Positions 1 to 9,248 of a DNA stretch of 64,000 bases are shown here, one piece after another. Under the pieces are notes generated by a model. It saw only the letters and a program-made list of their open reading frames with translations, had not been told where the DNA came from and did no database searches. The stretch spans positions 91,435-155,434 of the forward strand of contig NZ_JXCA02000027.1 in the NCBI RefSeq assembly GCF_000828085.3, written 5' to 3'. Position 1 is the stretch's first letter; every line of letters begins with the position of its first letter. Source of the DNA: Scytonema tolypothrichoides VB-61278. Its GTDB lineage: Bacteria; Cyanobacteriota; Cyanobacteriia; Cyanobacteriales; Nostocaceae. Made by a program: the position numbers and the translations under genes.

Positions 1-613
1 CAGGATAGATAAAATTTGGTTTGACAGCAAGCTTTGATGCAGGCAAGTTTGCTTGAAGAAATTTCTTGCGAGCAAACTCTGTAATGGTGATGTATTGGTC
101 TACGTTGTGTTCCCAGGTTTTTAGAAATCGATGTACAAATTGCATCGTTGCAACGACACTAGCCCCTGTTTTACTACCCCGATAACAACCGTGAAAAATA
201 CCAGGCCAAGGAAAAAATTTCCCAAGACAGTCTTCACACACCTTGCCCTCTCGAAAGAAATAGGAATTGAGACAAAATAAACGATAGTTGTGCAGCGTTT
301 GTACCACTGGTATACCTACCTCCTGACAGGCATAGTGAACGGAAGGCGAAAGCAGTGGAAAAAAGTTATGTATATGCACAACATCAGGTTGAAACTTGGC
401 AATTTCTGTAAGTACCAACTGTTTTGATGAGAGGGAATAAATGGCGCTGATAGCAGCTTTAACTTTTTCTAAAGGACTCGTAATATTGTCATTATCGACT
501 TCCAGTAAAGCTACGGTATGACCATTTGCCTCTAGAAGGGCTTTTTCTGTTTGCATGGTGACATCTTCGCCACCACCAATTTGATAGCGATTATGTAAAA
601 TTAAGATGCGCAC
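1..613 (-). CDS. glycosyltransferase family 4, N-terminal part (runs off window)
   Basis: Likely a cytoplasmic GT-B glycosyltransferase adding a sugar to the exopolysaccharide repeat unit. I read about 204 codons from a GTG at 613; the frame is still open at base 1, so the C-terminal donor-binding half is missing from view. Visible signs are the glycine-rich loop GGGEDVTMQTEK near residues 13-24, VVHIHNFFP, TLHNYRLFC and a CEDCLG cysteine pair, all common in GT4 enzymes. The GTG is favoured because AGGAG (reverse complement of about 623-628) stands nine bases upstream. It starts 20 bases after the preceding GT2 gene, so both probably share one transcript. Sugar specificity cannot be told. Confidence 0.85.
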   Translation of the reverse strand, partial: MRILILHNRYQIGGGEDVTMQTEKALLEANGHTVALLEVDNDNITSPLEKVKAAISAIYSLSSKQLVLTEIAKFQPDVVHIHNFFPLLSPSVHYACQEVGIPVVQTLHNYRLFCLNSYFFREGKVCEDCLGKFFPWPGIFHGCYRGSKTGASVVATMQFVHRFLKTWEHNVDQYITITEFARKKFLQANLPASKLAVKPNFIYP

Positions 614-633
614 AATTGTCTGACTCCTGTATC

Positions 634-1464
634 TTAATCAACAGCTTGGTGTTGCCATTGATTAAAGTAATAACCTTTCATTCCTTTCAGAAGGTAACGC
701 TTTCCACGTGCCATTAATTTCAGCATTTCTCGGAAAGGCGATCGTACAGATGACGGTACTTTTTGCAATAAATGGTCATGACGTAGTAAAGCAATCTCTT
801 GTTCATTAATTTGTTTCTTCAATGCAACTACAGATTTATTTTCTGTATGCCATCTAAAATCTGCTAGATAAGAATGAACGTGAATGAATTTGTATCTTTT
901 CAGAGCTAATCTCAGAAAAAATTCGTAATCCATCGCATATTGAAAAGAATCATCTAAAAAGTTTCCTTCATCAAATATCCTCCGTTTAAAGAATGTAGAA
1001 GTACTGGGTATATATAAAACATGAAGATATTTCAGTATGAACTGGTCAAAATCGATTTCTCTTCGCGATTGAAAAACATCTCCCTTTTCATTTACCCAAC
1101 GATAGTCTCCATAAGCAATATCACTTTCAGGATATTCGGCGAAGCAGTTTGCTATCTTGTGGAAACATCCAGGAAGATACTTGTCATCTGCATTGAGCCA
1201 ACCAACTATGTCGCCTGTCGCCATACTAAAGCCTTTGTTAAGAGCGTCACTTTGACCTTTATCTGGCTCAGATTTCCAAATCAAATGGTTGTCGTATTTT
1301 TGAAGAATTTCAAGAGTTTTATCTGTTGAACAATTATCTAGAATAATATGTTCAAAGTTAGGATAATTTTGTTCTATTACGCTTTGGATAGCAACCTCTA
1401 TAAAATTACCTTGATTGTAAGATGGGGTGATGATTGAGATTTTTGGATACATTTGATGACTCAT
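634..1464 (-). CDS. glycosyltransferase family 2
   Basis: GT-A fold glycosyltransferase of 276 residues, probably adding one residue to the lipid-linked polysaccharide repeat at the inner face of the cytoplasmic membrane. The N-terminus has the family opening SIITPSYNQG (10-19) and DNCSTDKT. The metal/nucleotide-binding DxD equivalent is NADD at 91-94, preceded by SEPDKGQSDALNKG. A later MDYEFFLRL segment fits the acceptor/catalytic-base region. There are two possible starts, ATG at 1464 or ATG at 1452; neither has a clear Shine-Dalgarno. It sits in the minus-strand polysaccharide operon between two GT4 genes. The substrate is unknown. Confidence 0.9.
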   Translation of the reverse strand: MSHQMYPKISIITPSYNQGNFIEVAIQSVIEQNYPNFEHIILDNCSTDKTLEILQKYDNHLIWKSEPDKGQSDALNKGFSMATGDIVGWLNADDKYLPGCFHKIANCFAEYPESDIAYGDYRWVNEKGDVFQSRREIDFDQFILKYLHVLYIPSTSTFFKRRIFDEGNFLDDSFQYAMDYEFFLRLALKRYKFIHVHSYLADFRWHTENKSVVALKKQINEQEIALLRHDHLLQKVPSSVRSPFREMLKLMARGKRYLLKGMKGYYFNQWQHQAVD

Positions 1465-1552
1465 GATAAGTTAGCTTATTTGAAAGTTGATGGAAATGAT
1501 GCTCTTTCTAGGAAAAACTACTAAAAAGCACATTTTTGTTGTAATTTTCATT

Positions 1553-2821
1553 TCAAGATATATTTTGTTTGAGGTTTGCTCTACTTAAAATCTCAGTGTA
1601 CATAGATAAATACCGTTGGGCTTGGATTTGTATAGTGAATTCTTGTTCTGCTTTCTCACGAGCATGATGGCAAAGTTTTTGATATCGCTCTGTGTTTTCT
1701 AAGACCCAAGCAATTCCGTAGCCCAAATCTTCTATTTTGTAAGGTTGAGCTAAATAACCATTTTTCTGGTGCTCAATCATATCAGGCATACCACCAATAT
1801 GAAAAGCAATGCAAGGGGTACCACAAGCAATAGCTTCCATTACAGTGTTCGGCAAGTTATCCTCAATTGAAGGTGCAATGAAAACATCTGCTGCCGAATA
1901 AACTAGAGATAATGAAACATCATCTCTTAATTTCCCTGTGTAATGAGTGCGAAAGCCTAAGTCAATCTGATTAGCAGATTGTGAAGAGCCAAATATAACT
2001 AGTTCTAATCTGTCCTGCCAAACAGATTGACTTAAATTTTGCAGTGCTGCCTGTAACAAACTAAATCCCTTTCTCTTATGCTCTGTTGCATTAACTGCTC
2101 CGAAAACAATCAATTGCTTATCTTGAGGCAGATTGAGTAACTCTCTTGCTATATGTTTATTGACTGGCTTGTACTTGTTAATATCAAGACCATTAGGAAT
2201 GACTTCGACTCGCGTATTTCGGAAAATAGAACTGGCTTGAGCACATTTAGCAAGCCATGAGCTAGGAGAGACAAGTGTGATATCAGCTTCTTGCCAAGCT
2301 TTAGTTTTACGTTGCCATTGCCAGCGAGATAAATCCCTTTCTTTTTGACTATTAAGTTGGGGACAAGCGCCACAAGAATTCATGTAGCGATCGCACTTCT
2401 GGCTATAATGACAGCCCCCCGTAAATGCCCACATATCATGAAGAGTCCAGACTATAGGCTTATTTAGTTTTGCGATTGTTTCAACCTCCAAATAACCATT
2501 ACAAATCCAGTGCAGATTCAGGATATCAGGATTGAGTTGTTTAACTTGAGGACGGACTGTATCTGGAAGCCAAGATAAATAATAGTCAGTCAGTTCTCGT
2601 TGGGGATAAAACTTTAGCAGCAGTCTACTTAAAGATGGTCTAAGCTTGGCAATTCCCTTTTCTAACTTAGTGTGTTGAGCAATAACTGTTTTATCATCAC
2701 TATTTTTGGCTTGCACTAAAAGTTGGGAACTGATGCCAATACTGTGTAAACCCTGATGAAGTCGATATACAGCCCGACCAGCTCCTCCGCTATCGTAAGT
2801 ACTCATATGTAAAACTTTCAT
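1553..2821 (-). CDS. glycosyltransferase family 4
   Basis: GT-B fold glycosyltransferase, 422 residues, full length for GT4. The acceptor-side loop is STYDSGGAGRAVYRLH (7-22). LNLHWICNGY, TLHDMWAFTGGCHY and a C..C..CGAC cluster follow, a pattern seen in exopolysaccharide GT4 enzymes. The donor half carries the E-x7-E region as FIAPSIEDNLPNTVMEAIACG and then FHIGGMPDMI. The ATG at 2821 has AGAGGAAA about seven bases upstream, so the start is firm. It belongs to the polysaccharide locus, downstream of the Wzy-like polymerase. The sugar transferred cannot be predicted. Confidence 0.9.
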   Translation of the reverse strand: MKVLHMSTYDSGGAGRAVYRLHQGLHSIGISSQLLVQAKNSDDKTVIAQHTKLEKGIAKLRPSLSRLLLKFYPQRELTDYYLSWLPDTVRPQVKQLNPDILNLHWICNGYLEVETIAKLNKPIVWTLHDMWAFTGGCHYSQKCDRYMNSCGACPQLNSQKERDLSRWQWQRKTKAWQEADITLVSPSSWLAKCAQASSIFRNTRVEVIPNGLDINKYKPVNKHIARELLNLPQDKQLIVFGAVNATEHKRKGFSLLQAALQNLSQSVWQDRLELVIFGSSQSANQIDLGFRTHYTGKLRDDVSLSLVYSAADVFIAPSIEDNLPNTVMEAIACGTPCIAFHIGGMPDMIEHQKNGYLAQPYKIEDLGYGIAWVLENTERYQKLCHHAREKAEQEFTIQIQAQRYLSMYTEILSRANLKQNIS

Positions 2822-2943
2822 AGATCAATTTCCTCTTTGCTCTCAAAAATACTTATTTTATATATAAATTCTTATACGCGCTGAAAGCGTCTCTCTTTTG
2901 CATAAGTTTGCTTATGAATTTGAGGAATCAAGCAGAGATTTGT

Positions 2944-4251
2944 CTAACATGAACCTTCTGGAATATTTCTTTGATTACTAAGTAAATCAATTTTGTCTCG
3001 ACTGAGTAAAGCTGTTATTTTAAGCGAGGCAATTAGAATTCCAAGTATAAACAAAATATCCCATCCTACTTCAATATATGCATTAGAAATAAATGCCCAA
3101 ATACAATATGCAACAACAGAACAAAAAAATGTTTTCCCAAACAGTGATATATCCTGCTTTGGAAATATTGACAACTGAAAAGATTCTTTCAAGAGAGTAA
3201 GGAGAAATCCTAAATATATCGAAAATCCAACAATTCCCCAGGATACATAAGTCCAAACATATACATTATGTGCGGGAATAACTTCAAATGCATTTTCTTC
3301 ACCTGCACCTCTGACAATATTATTGACAATACAAACATACTCCCAACCACGGGAACCAAAACCAAATATAGGTGAATTTTCATATGTGTAATTACTGGTA
3401 GGAGTCCATACTCTCTCTACACGAAATCCCCAAGTGCCTTCACCCGAAGACTCCTTGGAAAAAGAGGATTCAGCAAAGCCAACAACATACAGATTGTATA
3501 TCAAAATAAAGGTAATAATGAATGGAGCAATTCTCATAAAATTTTTGATAGAAAAACTAACGTGGAAGAGAAATAGAACGATTGGAAATGTTAAAAACAG
3601 AGCAGTTCTTGTTCCATTTATAAATAAAAGAGGAGGAATATATAGTAATAAAAAAGCCTTGAATAGCAGTCTTTTCAGACCTGATTTTTGTCTGATATAG
3701 AATAAGGCAAGGGGAAATAAAGTCATTAAGCCATTAGCATCTTCGTTAGCAGAAGCAAACAGACCGTGAATATCTTTTTCCTGAGTACCATAAGAGGCAA
3801 TGATACCTGATAAACTCTCAGATGAACGCTGAATGAGTATTGGATACTGAACAATAGTCGCTAAAAATACAAAGAGTAATGTAAACAGCAAAATATCTCT
3901 AACTTGACGGGTTGTTTGACTGTTTAAGCTCAGTAGCGCACATAGATACAGCAGAGACCAGGAAATATACTTTGCACAACCAGAAAGATGAATCGGTACA
4001 GCCCCTGGAGGAATTGCTACGATTTGAAACAAGAAAAGTATCGGAAGTAGTAGCAATGGCCAGCCCATACTAATTGCAAATCTTAATCTCTTCTCATCAA
4101 CTTTCCTTAATTGCTCAATCAAGACAAGGACTAAAAGCGGAATAAAAGCTAGTCTGAGCGCTCCAATAACACCTAAGTTAAGTTGAGGAAGCGATAAGAT
4201 AAGATCAGCCACTAATAAAAATATAGGAATGTAAAAGATTTTTATTTTCAT
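2944..4251 (-). CDS. O-antigen polymerase/ligase-like membrane protein (Wzy type)
   Basis: Polytopic inner-membrane protein of 435 residues with roughly ten to twelve hydrophobic segments. It has one long polar loop around residues 260-340 that ends in FGFGSRGWEY and AHNVYVWTYVSWGIVGF. A large periplasmic loop followed by a P/A-HN motif is the hallmark of the O-antigen ligase/polymerase family (PF04932). In this setting it most likely polymerises flipped repeat units at the periplasmic face. A ligase role cannot be excluded from sequence alone. The start is ATG at 4251, with only a poor ribosome-binding site. Confidence 0.8.
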   Translation of the reverse strand: MKIKIFYIPIFLLVADLILSLPQLNLGVIGALRLAFIPLLVLVLIEQLRKVDEKRLRFAISMGWPLLLLPILFLFQIVAIPPGAVPIHLSGCAKYISWSLLYLCALLSLNSQTTRQVRDILLFTLLFVFLATIVQYPILIQRSSESLSGIIASYGTQEKDIHGLFASANEDANGLMTLFPLALFYIRQKSGLKRLLFKAFLLLYIPPLLFINGTRTALFLTFPIVLFLFHVSFSIKNFMRIAPFIITFILIYNLYVVGFAESSFSKESSGEGTWGFRVERVWTPTSNYTYENSPIFGFGSRGWEYVCIVNNIVRGAGEENAFEVIPAHNVYVWTYVSWGIVGFSIYLGFLLTLLKESFQLSIFPKQDISLFGKTFFCSVVAYCIWAFISNAYIEVGWDILFILGILIASLKITALLSRDKIDLLSNQRNIPEGSC

Positions 4252-4484
4252 TTTTTCTTTGGCTCAAGCTTTGTCAGATCGCTTGCGAGAATTCAAATCA
4301 TTATCAATGAAAGTGGCTCTAAAAGGTTATGTGCAATGACATTAGGATGCTCACAATCTCAGTCAATCTTAATCGTTTTTTTTCGTATTTTTATCCACAT
4401 GTCACATTTCCTTTTTCCATCAATTGATGAAAACCTGACAATTTCCTAATTACGAAAATTTGGCTCATACTTGGATTCCACACT

Positions 4485-5396
4485 TTACTTGGGTATGAGC
4501 TTTTTAATTCTCTGTTTAATAAGTTGAAACGCTGTTTGCTTAAACAACGTTTTTTGTGTGAAATTATCTGCTTTTAGATTGCGAACTATAAAGGGTGGAT
4601 GCTTGAGAGGAAATTCCATGACCTCTGTAGGCATATTGATGTAAGGGCTTACTTTTTTAGAAGTGAAATGAGTTGATTCTAAACCAAAGCCAATATTAGA
4701 AATTAAATTTGCCTTCGGGATAATACCTAGAGCACTTTGTATCCAACACGCAAATGTCCACTGATAATCCCAAATTTGATCTGAAGGGTTTTCAAAAACA
4801 GACTGAAAAAGATTACTCCAATACCTTACTGCCTTATAGTCTTCTAAAATATCGTTCAGACAACCTTCCGCTTGAATCTGTGGCCAAAGCTTCATATAAA
4901 GATCAAAGTGCTGCCAAGCCCGTCTCCAGCTTGCCCAACCCCAGCAGTGGTTGTATATAGAAAAGTAGTAACTATAATTTGTTCGTCTATGACCCAACTG
5001 ATAATTTGACCCAGAAATTGACGCAACTCGGGAATCGTATCTATATTTCTCAAGTAATTCTTCACAAAAGGGGAAAAATGTAGGATGAGGTACGCAATCG
5101 TCCTCTAAAATAATTGCCTCCTCAACATTGCTGAAAACCCAATCAATACCGGTGGCGACACGTTTTGCACAGCCTAAGTTGGTATCAGAGTAATTTTTGA
5201 TAACTTCGCAATTCCAATCAACTCGCTCTATAATTGCACGAGTAGCTTCGCACTTTTCTGCCTCACCAGGATGTTCAACACGGGATCCGTCTGCGATCAC
5301 AAAAAGTTTTGGTGGTTTAGCTTGACGAATTGCTTCAAATACTTTTTCAGTTGTATGAGGTCTTTTGAAGATGATCAATGCTATGGGAGTTTGCAT
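4485..5396 (-). CDS. GT-A type glycosyltransferase
   Basis: A 303-residue GT-A fold sugar transferase. The start ALIIFKRPHTTEKVF (6-20) and FVIADGSR match the nucleotide-binding strand region. The acidic metal-binding triplet is EDD at 98-100 in IILEDDCVPHPTFF. A distinctive HCWGWASWRRAW stretch lies mid-protein; it recurs in a subfamily of bacterial GT2-like enzymes found in capsule and O-antigen loci. The start is ATG at 5396 with only an A-rich upstream region. It is flanked by about 230 and 320 bases of non-coding DNA, so it may have its own promoter. Specificity is unknown. Confidence 0.8.
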   Translation of the reverse strand: MQTPIALIIFKRPHTTEKVFEAIRQAKPPKLFVIADGSRVEHPGEAEKCEATRAIIERVDWNCEVIKNYSDTNLGCAKRVATGIDWVFSNVEEAIILEDDCVPHPTFFPFCEELLEKYRYDSRVASISGSNYQLGHRRTNYSYYFSIYNHCWGWASWRRAWQHFDLYMKLWPQIQAEGCLNDILEDYKAVRYWSNLFQSVFENPSDQIWDYQWTFACWIQSALGIIPKANLISNIGFGLESTHFTSKKVSPYINMPTEVMEFPLKHPPFIVRNLKADNFTQKTLFKQTAFQLIKQRIKKLIPK

Positions 5397-5719
5397 ATAG
5401 ATTCTTTTGTTTTGTTTAAATCGTCACATTATATATTGATTGAGAGAAACGAAAATTAATCTGACGATGAATTTTTCATTGTGGTTCTTTCATCTCAAAT
5501 GTATAGAAAAGTTAATTCTTAGACAAAGATTTATTTGAAAATTATTAATTTACGAACTGAACTTGATTAGCTTTTAGAAACATAGCTATCACTTGATAAC
5601 CGAGGTCTAGTAAACTTTGAGTAAATCTTTTTAAAGAGGTTTGATGATAACCATTTACGGACAGAAATCAATTGTCAATACAATAATAGCAATTTTCTTC
5701 ACAATCACCTCTATGCTAA
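5397..5719. other. intergenic, nothing recognised
   Basis: About 320 bases of AT-rich sequence between two glycosyltransferase genes. I found no open frame with a ribosome-binding site, no strong hairpin and no repeat. It could hold a promoter for the downstream glycosyltransferase, but I cannot point to one. Confidence 0.5.
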
Positions 5720-6946
5720 TTACCAATTAGTTATATAAGATAGAAAAGGCTGAACTTTTTTGGCAAAATCAAATTCCTCTGCAAAACATTTTTTGGCATT
5801 TTCGGAATAAAAACTGTAATTACTTAATATCAGTTCGATAGCTGATTGAATTTCTACATGGTCAGAAGGATTTTGGATAACAATGCCAATTTTGTATTTT
5901 TCAACAATAGTAGATAGAGATTCTAAATTATTGACTAATACAGGTTTTCCATGTTTTAAATAAAAAGATAACTTTCCTGACGCCTTAGCAATTTGAGCAA
6001 AATTATGATTAACATTTCTATAAAATGCCAATCCAATAGTTGCAGATGCAAAGATTTCATCTATTCTTTCAAAAGGCAGAGGTTCTAACGATAAAAAAAG
6101 GTTATGTGAATTGCTCTCTATCAATGACTTTATATAGGTATCTTGTACATCTCTTTTCTCTTTTTCGTGGAAAATTAACGCACTTTTATTGTTGATAAAG
6201 CTAAAGGCATAAGCTAATTCTTTAGAAAATACTTCATCACATATCATCCCTGCTTGAATGATAATGTATGGGAATTCTTTTTCACTCAAATTAAATATGT
6301 TTCTCCAGTAATTGCTGTTAGTTAATTTGTCATGTTTATCATCAAAAGACACAGTAGAATTCGGCAAGTAAAATACTTTTTTATGATCATAATTATTAAA
6401 TTCACCAAGACTTTTAAATCTGTCCTCGTCTTGAATCAGAATACACTCAGCTTTCCGATATGCCAAGCATTCCAACCACTTGATAATTCTAGCTAGCTTT
6501 CCAAAGTACTTTGGAGGATAAATCTCCAAAGAAAGATATGCAAATTGTCGCTTGAAGAAATAGAAATTTAGCAATGATGCAATTGAACCATTTGCATCAA
6601 CACCAATAACAATACTGTTCATGGGTAATATCAAATGATAGTTTTTTAATGTGTATAACGCAGACTGTGATATAAATAAAAGTAACTCTATTACTCTTAC
6701 TAACATGCCTAATTTAAGCATGCCAAGAACTGTGTAAATTATATTGATTGCAGGTATGTTATATCCCTTTGGAAAATAAGCAGCGACTATCCGATCATTG
6801 GGTATTTTGAACGTTGGTAAATCATGCTTGGTAGAATAAATAAATACACAGTATCCTTGCTCACTAAGAGATTTGACTAAGCTAATGATGGTTGGAGCAA
6901 TGCTTATATGTCCTTCGTAAAAAAAAATACAGCACGACCTCTTCAT
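5720..6946 (-). CDS. glycosyltransferase, GT4-like
   Basis: A 408-residue GT-B like protein, more divergent than the other glycosyltransferases here. The N-terminal half begins with a Rossmann pattern (ISIAPTIISLVKSLSEQGYCVFIYS). A middle segment reads AECILIQDEDRF and YLPNS, as in GT4 proteins at the domain junction. The C-terminal half has LAFYRNVNHNFAQIAKASGKLSFYLKHG, where the donor-binding glutamate region would be. The ATG at 6946 has AAAGGAA eight bases upstream. It begins 14 bases after the methyltransferase stop, so the two are co-transcribed. It is also unusually AT-rich compared with aspS or speA, as polysaccharide genes often are. Confidence 0.7.
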   Translation of the reverse strand: MKRSCCIFFYEGHISIAPTIISLVKSLSEQGYCVFIYSTKHDLPTFKIPNDRIVAAYFPKGYNIPAINIIYTVLGMLKLGMLVRVIELLLFISQSALYTLKNYHLILPMNSIVIGVDANGSIASLLNFYFFKRQFAYLSLEIYPPKYFGKLARIIKWLECLAYRKAECILIQDEDRFKSLGEFNNYDHKKVFYLPNSTVSFDDKHDKLTNSNYWRNIFNLSEKEFPYIIIQAGMICDEVFSKELAYAFSFINNKSALIFHEKEKRDVQDTYIKSLIESNSHNLFLSLEPLPFERIDEIFASATIGLAFYRNVNHNFAQIAKASGKLSFYLKHGKPVLVNNLESLSTIVEKYKIGIVIQNPSDHVEIQSAIELILSNYSFYSENAKKCFAEEFDFAKKVQPFLSYITNW

Positions 6947-6960
6947 GGTTTAGGTTCCTT

Positions 6961-7728
6961 TCATCCACAAATTACAAAATAAACGCCCCAAGTGTCAAAC
7001 CCTGGTTCTCGATTGGTCATCCACTCCTGAGATTCGAGTATCCTCATCTGAAATTCCTGCAACATTAATTCTATTTCTGGCTTAAACAGATAACGCATTC
7101 GGTGAGTTTCTCGAAGCTCATTAACCGCATTGCTGTTTTTGTCCTCAATAAAGACTTGGTAATTTACATCTACTAAATTCTCATTTGGATGCACTACTGG
7201 CTCTGCAATTCTGGTAACTAATATTTCCTCATTTTCCAGACGTTTAACTCTAACTGTGGGACGTTCAGTCAACACTGCAGGTCCATACCATATATCAAAA
7301 ACAAAAATTCCGCCTGGCTTTAAATGTTCCTTGACAGTAGTAAAAGCTGCCAGTAAATCCTCATTCGTAGTTTGGTAGCTGATGACATGAAAAAGAGAGA
7401 GGATAACATCAAATGTCTGATTCAGCCTGAGGTGACGAACATCTCCGTGAGTAAATTTCAGTTGAGAAACTAATTTTGGATCGAGTTGGGAGAGGCGGCT
7501 GTCAGCTTTTTGTAACATCTCCTGGCTCAAATCCACCCCATGAATTTGGTACCCTTCCTTTGCCAGGAGAACTGCATGATTTCCTGTACCACAGCCTAAC
7601 TCTAGAATATTCTGTGCATCTGGTGCATGAGTTTGAATTAACTGTTGAATAAACTTCGTTTCTCCAACATAATCCTTATCTATGTAGAGAAGATCATAGT
7701 AACGGGCATAGTTGTTAAAAATACTCAT
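6961..7728 (-). CDS. class I SAM-dependent methyltransferase
   Basis: About 255 residues with a standard Rossmann methyltransferase fold. Motif I is ILELGCGTGNHAVLLAKEG (near residue 41 onward) followed by GVDLSQEML, which together bind S-adenosylmethionine. HGDVRHLRL and DVILSLFHVISY are the later motifs. Lying inside the polysaccharide locus, it could methylate a sugar hydroxyl or a sugar-nucleotide, but the fold alone does not fix the substrate. The frame is open to a TTG at 7734, but I chose ATG at 7728 because GGAG lies seven bases before it. It ends 14 bases before the downstream glycosyltransferase. Confidence 0.85.
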   Translation of the reverse strand: MSIFNNYARYYDLLYIDKDYVGETKFIQQLIQTHAPDAQNILELGCGTGNHAVLLAKEGYQIHGVDLSQEMLQKADSRLSQLDPKLVSQLKFTHGDVRHLRLNQTFDVILSLFHVISYQTTNEDLLAAFTTVKEHLKPGGIFVFDIWYGPAVLTERPTVRVKRLENEEILVTRIAEPVVHPNENLVDVNYQVFIEDKNSNAVNELRETHRMRYLFKPEIELMLQEFQMRILESQEWMTNREPGFDTWGVYFVICG

Positions 7729-7974
7729 AATCAATCTCCAAACTTAAGTTTTCAGTAAAATTCGTGAGAAAAGAGAACGGAGTTATCTCAATGAGAGGGA
7801 ATGATACAAGAGTCAACTCTATCTTGCAAAATCTTGATTGACATCACGATTGCGTTGCGATATGCAGGCGTCTGCGTTCTACATATCGCCTGTTTTTATA
7901 TCCAACTCCACCACCTACAAGTTAAAAACTCAATCGCAACACTGCTTAAGAAAGAAAATGACATATCTGCCCCA

Positions 7975-8991
7975 TTATGTGTTGATACATATATCTGGTA
8001 ATTGGTAATTCCAGTAGTCTTTCCTGAGAACCCAGTCTAGTAATTCCGGATTGGATAAGACACTATTTTGATGAAATTGGTATCCCCTTTGATAGGCTTT
8101 CAAAAAACGCTCATCCAATTTCTCCTTTTCTGTTTGCTTACGAAACAACTTTAGACCTATTTTTTTCAGAAATATCAAAGGTTGTTTAATTCTATTAATT
8201 AAACTTACCTGCTTTAATTTTCCATTTGCTTGCCTAATATTTGAGTAAGAATCACAAACTCCTTGATAGAAGCAACGCTGATCAAAGTATTCATGAATCA
8301 TTCTTTCTTTAGGAACACTATGAAATACTAAGGCTAATGGTTGATAAATGGCTTTGTATCCTTGAGAGTTAGCCTTCTGAGTTAACCCTGTTTCTCCATC
8401 TCCTTGCAGATGCTGCAAATGTTTAGGAATACAATCAGGATGAAACCCACCTAGCTCAAAAAGAGCACTTTTACGAATTGAGAAGTTTAAGCCCCAAACA
8501 TAGTTAGCATCAATGTTACGAACTTGGTCACCAAAATCTAACAAACTCAAATAACCACAGAGTTTACCATAAGGGTGCTCTGACCAAAACCACTCTAGCC
8601 ACTCAGGTGGTTCAACTTCGTACTTAGGTAAATTACGCCCACCCACAATTTGCACACTAGAGTCATCAAATGATTCTTGAATTGCTTGCAACCAGTTGAC
8701 ATCTGCTTCAATATCGTCATCTACAAAAATTAAAATATCACCCTTTGCTTCCAATGCTCCTCTATGACGACCTGATAACAATCCTGGTTCAACTTCGTAA
8801 ATGTAGTGGATTTTATGAAAAGGGTATGCAACAATAGCAGCTTCTGTAACTTGTTTGGTATTGTCAGTTGAACCATTATCAACCACAATAATTTCAAATT
8901 GATCAGGCGAGAAGTTTTGCTGACAAATAGAATTGATTGCTAACTTCAGGGAGATCGCACGATTTAATGTAGGAATGATAATTGAAATCAT
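7975..8991 (-). CDS. glycosyltransferase family 2
   Basis: GT-A glycosyltransferase of 338 residues. The opening MISIIIPTLNRAISLKLAI is typical of GT2, VVDNGSTDNT follows at 37-46, and the metal-binding site is DDD at 91-93 in IFVDDDIEADVNWL. The segment GLNFSIRKSALFELGGFHPD corresponds to the acceptor-binding loop of rhamnosyl- and other GT2 enzymes, though this does not prove the sugar. It lies between the aminotransferase and methyltransferase genes of the polysaccharide locus. The start is ATG at 8991 with a weak AAGTGA upstream. Confidence 0.9.
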   Translation of the reverse strand: MISIIIPTLNRAISLKLAINSICQQNFSPDQFEIIVVDNGSTDNTKQVTEAAIVAYPFHKIHYIYEVEPGLLSGRHRGALEAKGDILIFVDDDIEADVNWLQAIQESFDDSSVQIVGGRNLPKYEVEPPEWLEWFWSEHPYGKLCGYLSLLDFGDQVRNIDANYVWGLNFSIRKSALFELGGFHPDCIPKHLQHLQGDGETGLTQKANSQGYKAIYQPLALVFHSVPKERMIHEYFDQRCFYQGVCDSYSNIRQANGKLKQVSLINRIKQPLIFLKKIGLKLFRKQTEKEKLDERFLKAYQRGYQFHQNSVLSNPELLDWVLRKDYWNYQLPDICINT

Positions 8992-9248
8992 ATATCACTT
9001 AAGTAGATAGGCGCGAATAAAGAACGTTATGTAAACAAAGGTAAATAGACACTTGCGATCATCGCTCAAAACAACTTCAGTGGAATGAAATCGAAAACGC
9101 TCAATGCTCGCGCTAACTCCTCCACTCTCTGCCTTCGCCCCTTAGTAAGAAAAATTCTCACTACAATCTCTCCTTTACAGATTTTTACATAGTTACGTTT
9201 CTTCACGCCCATCTACTTAAGCGTTTTTAATGTTTTTGAGAATTTTCC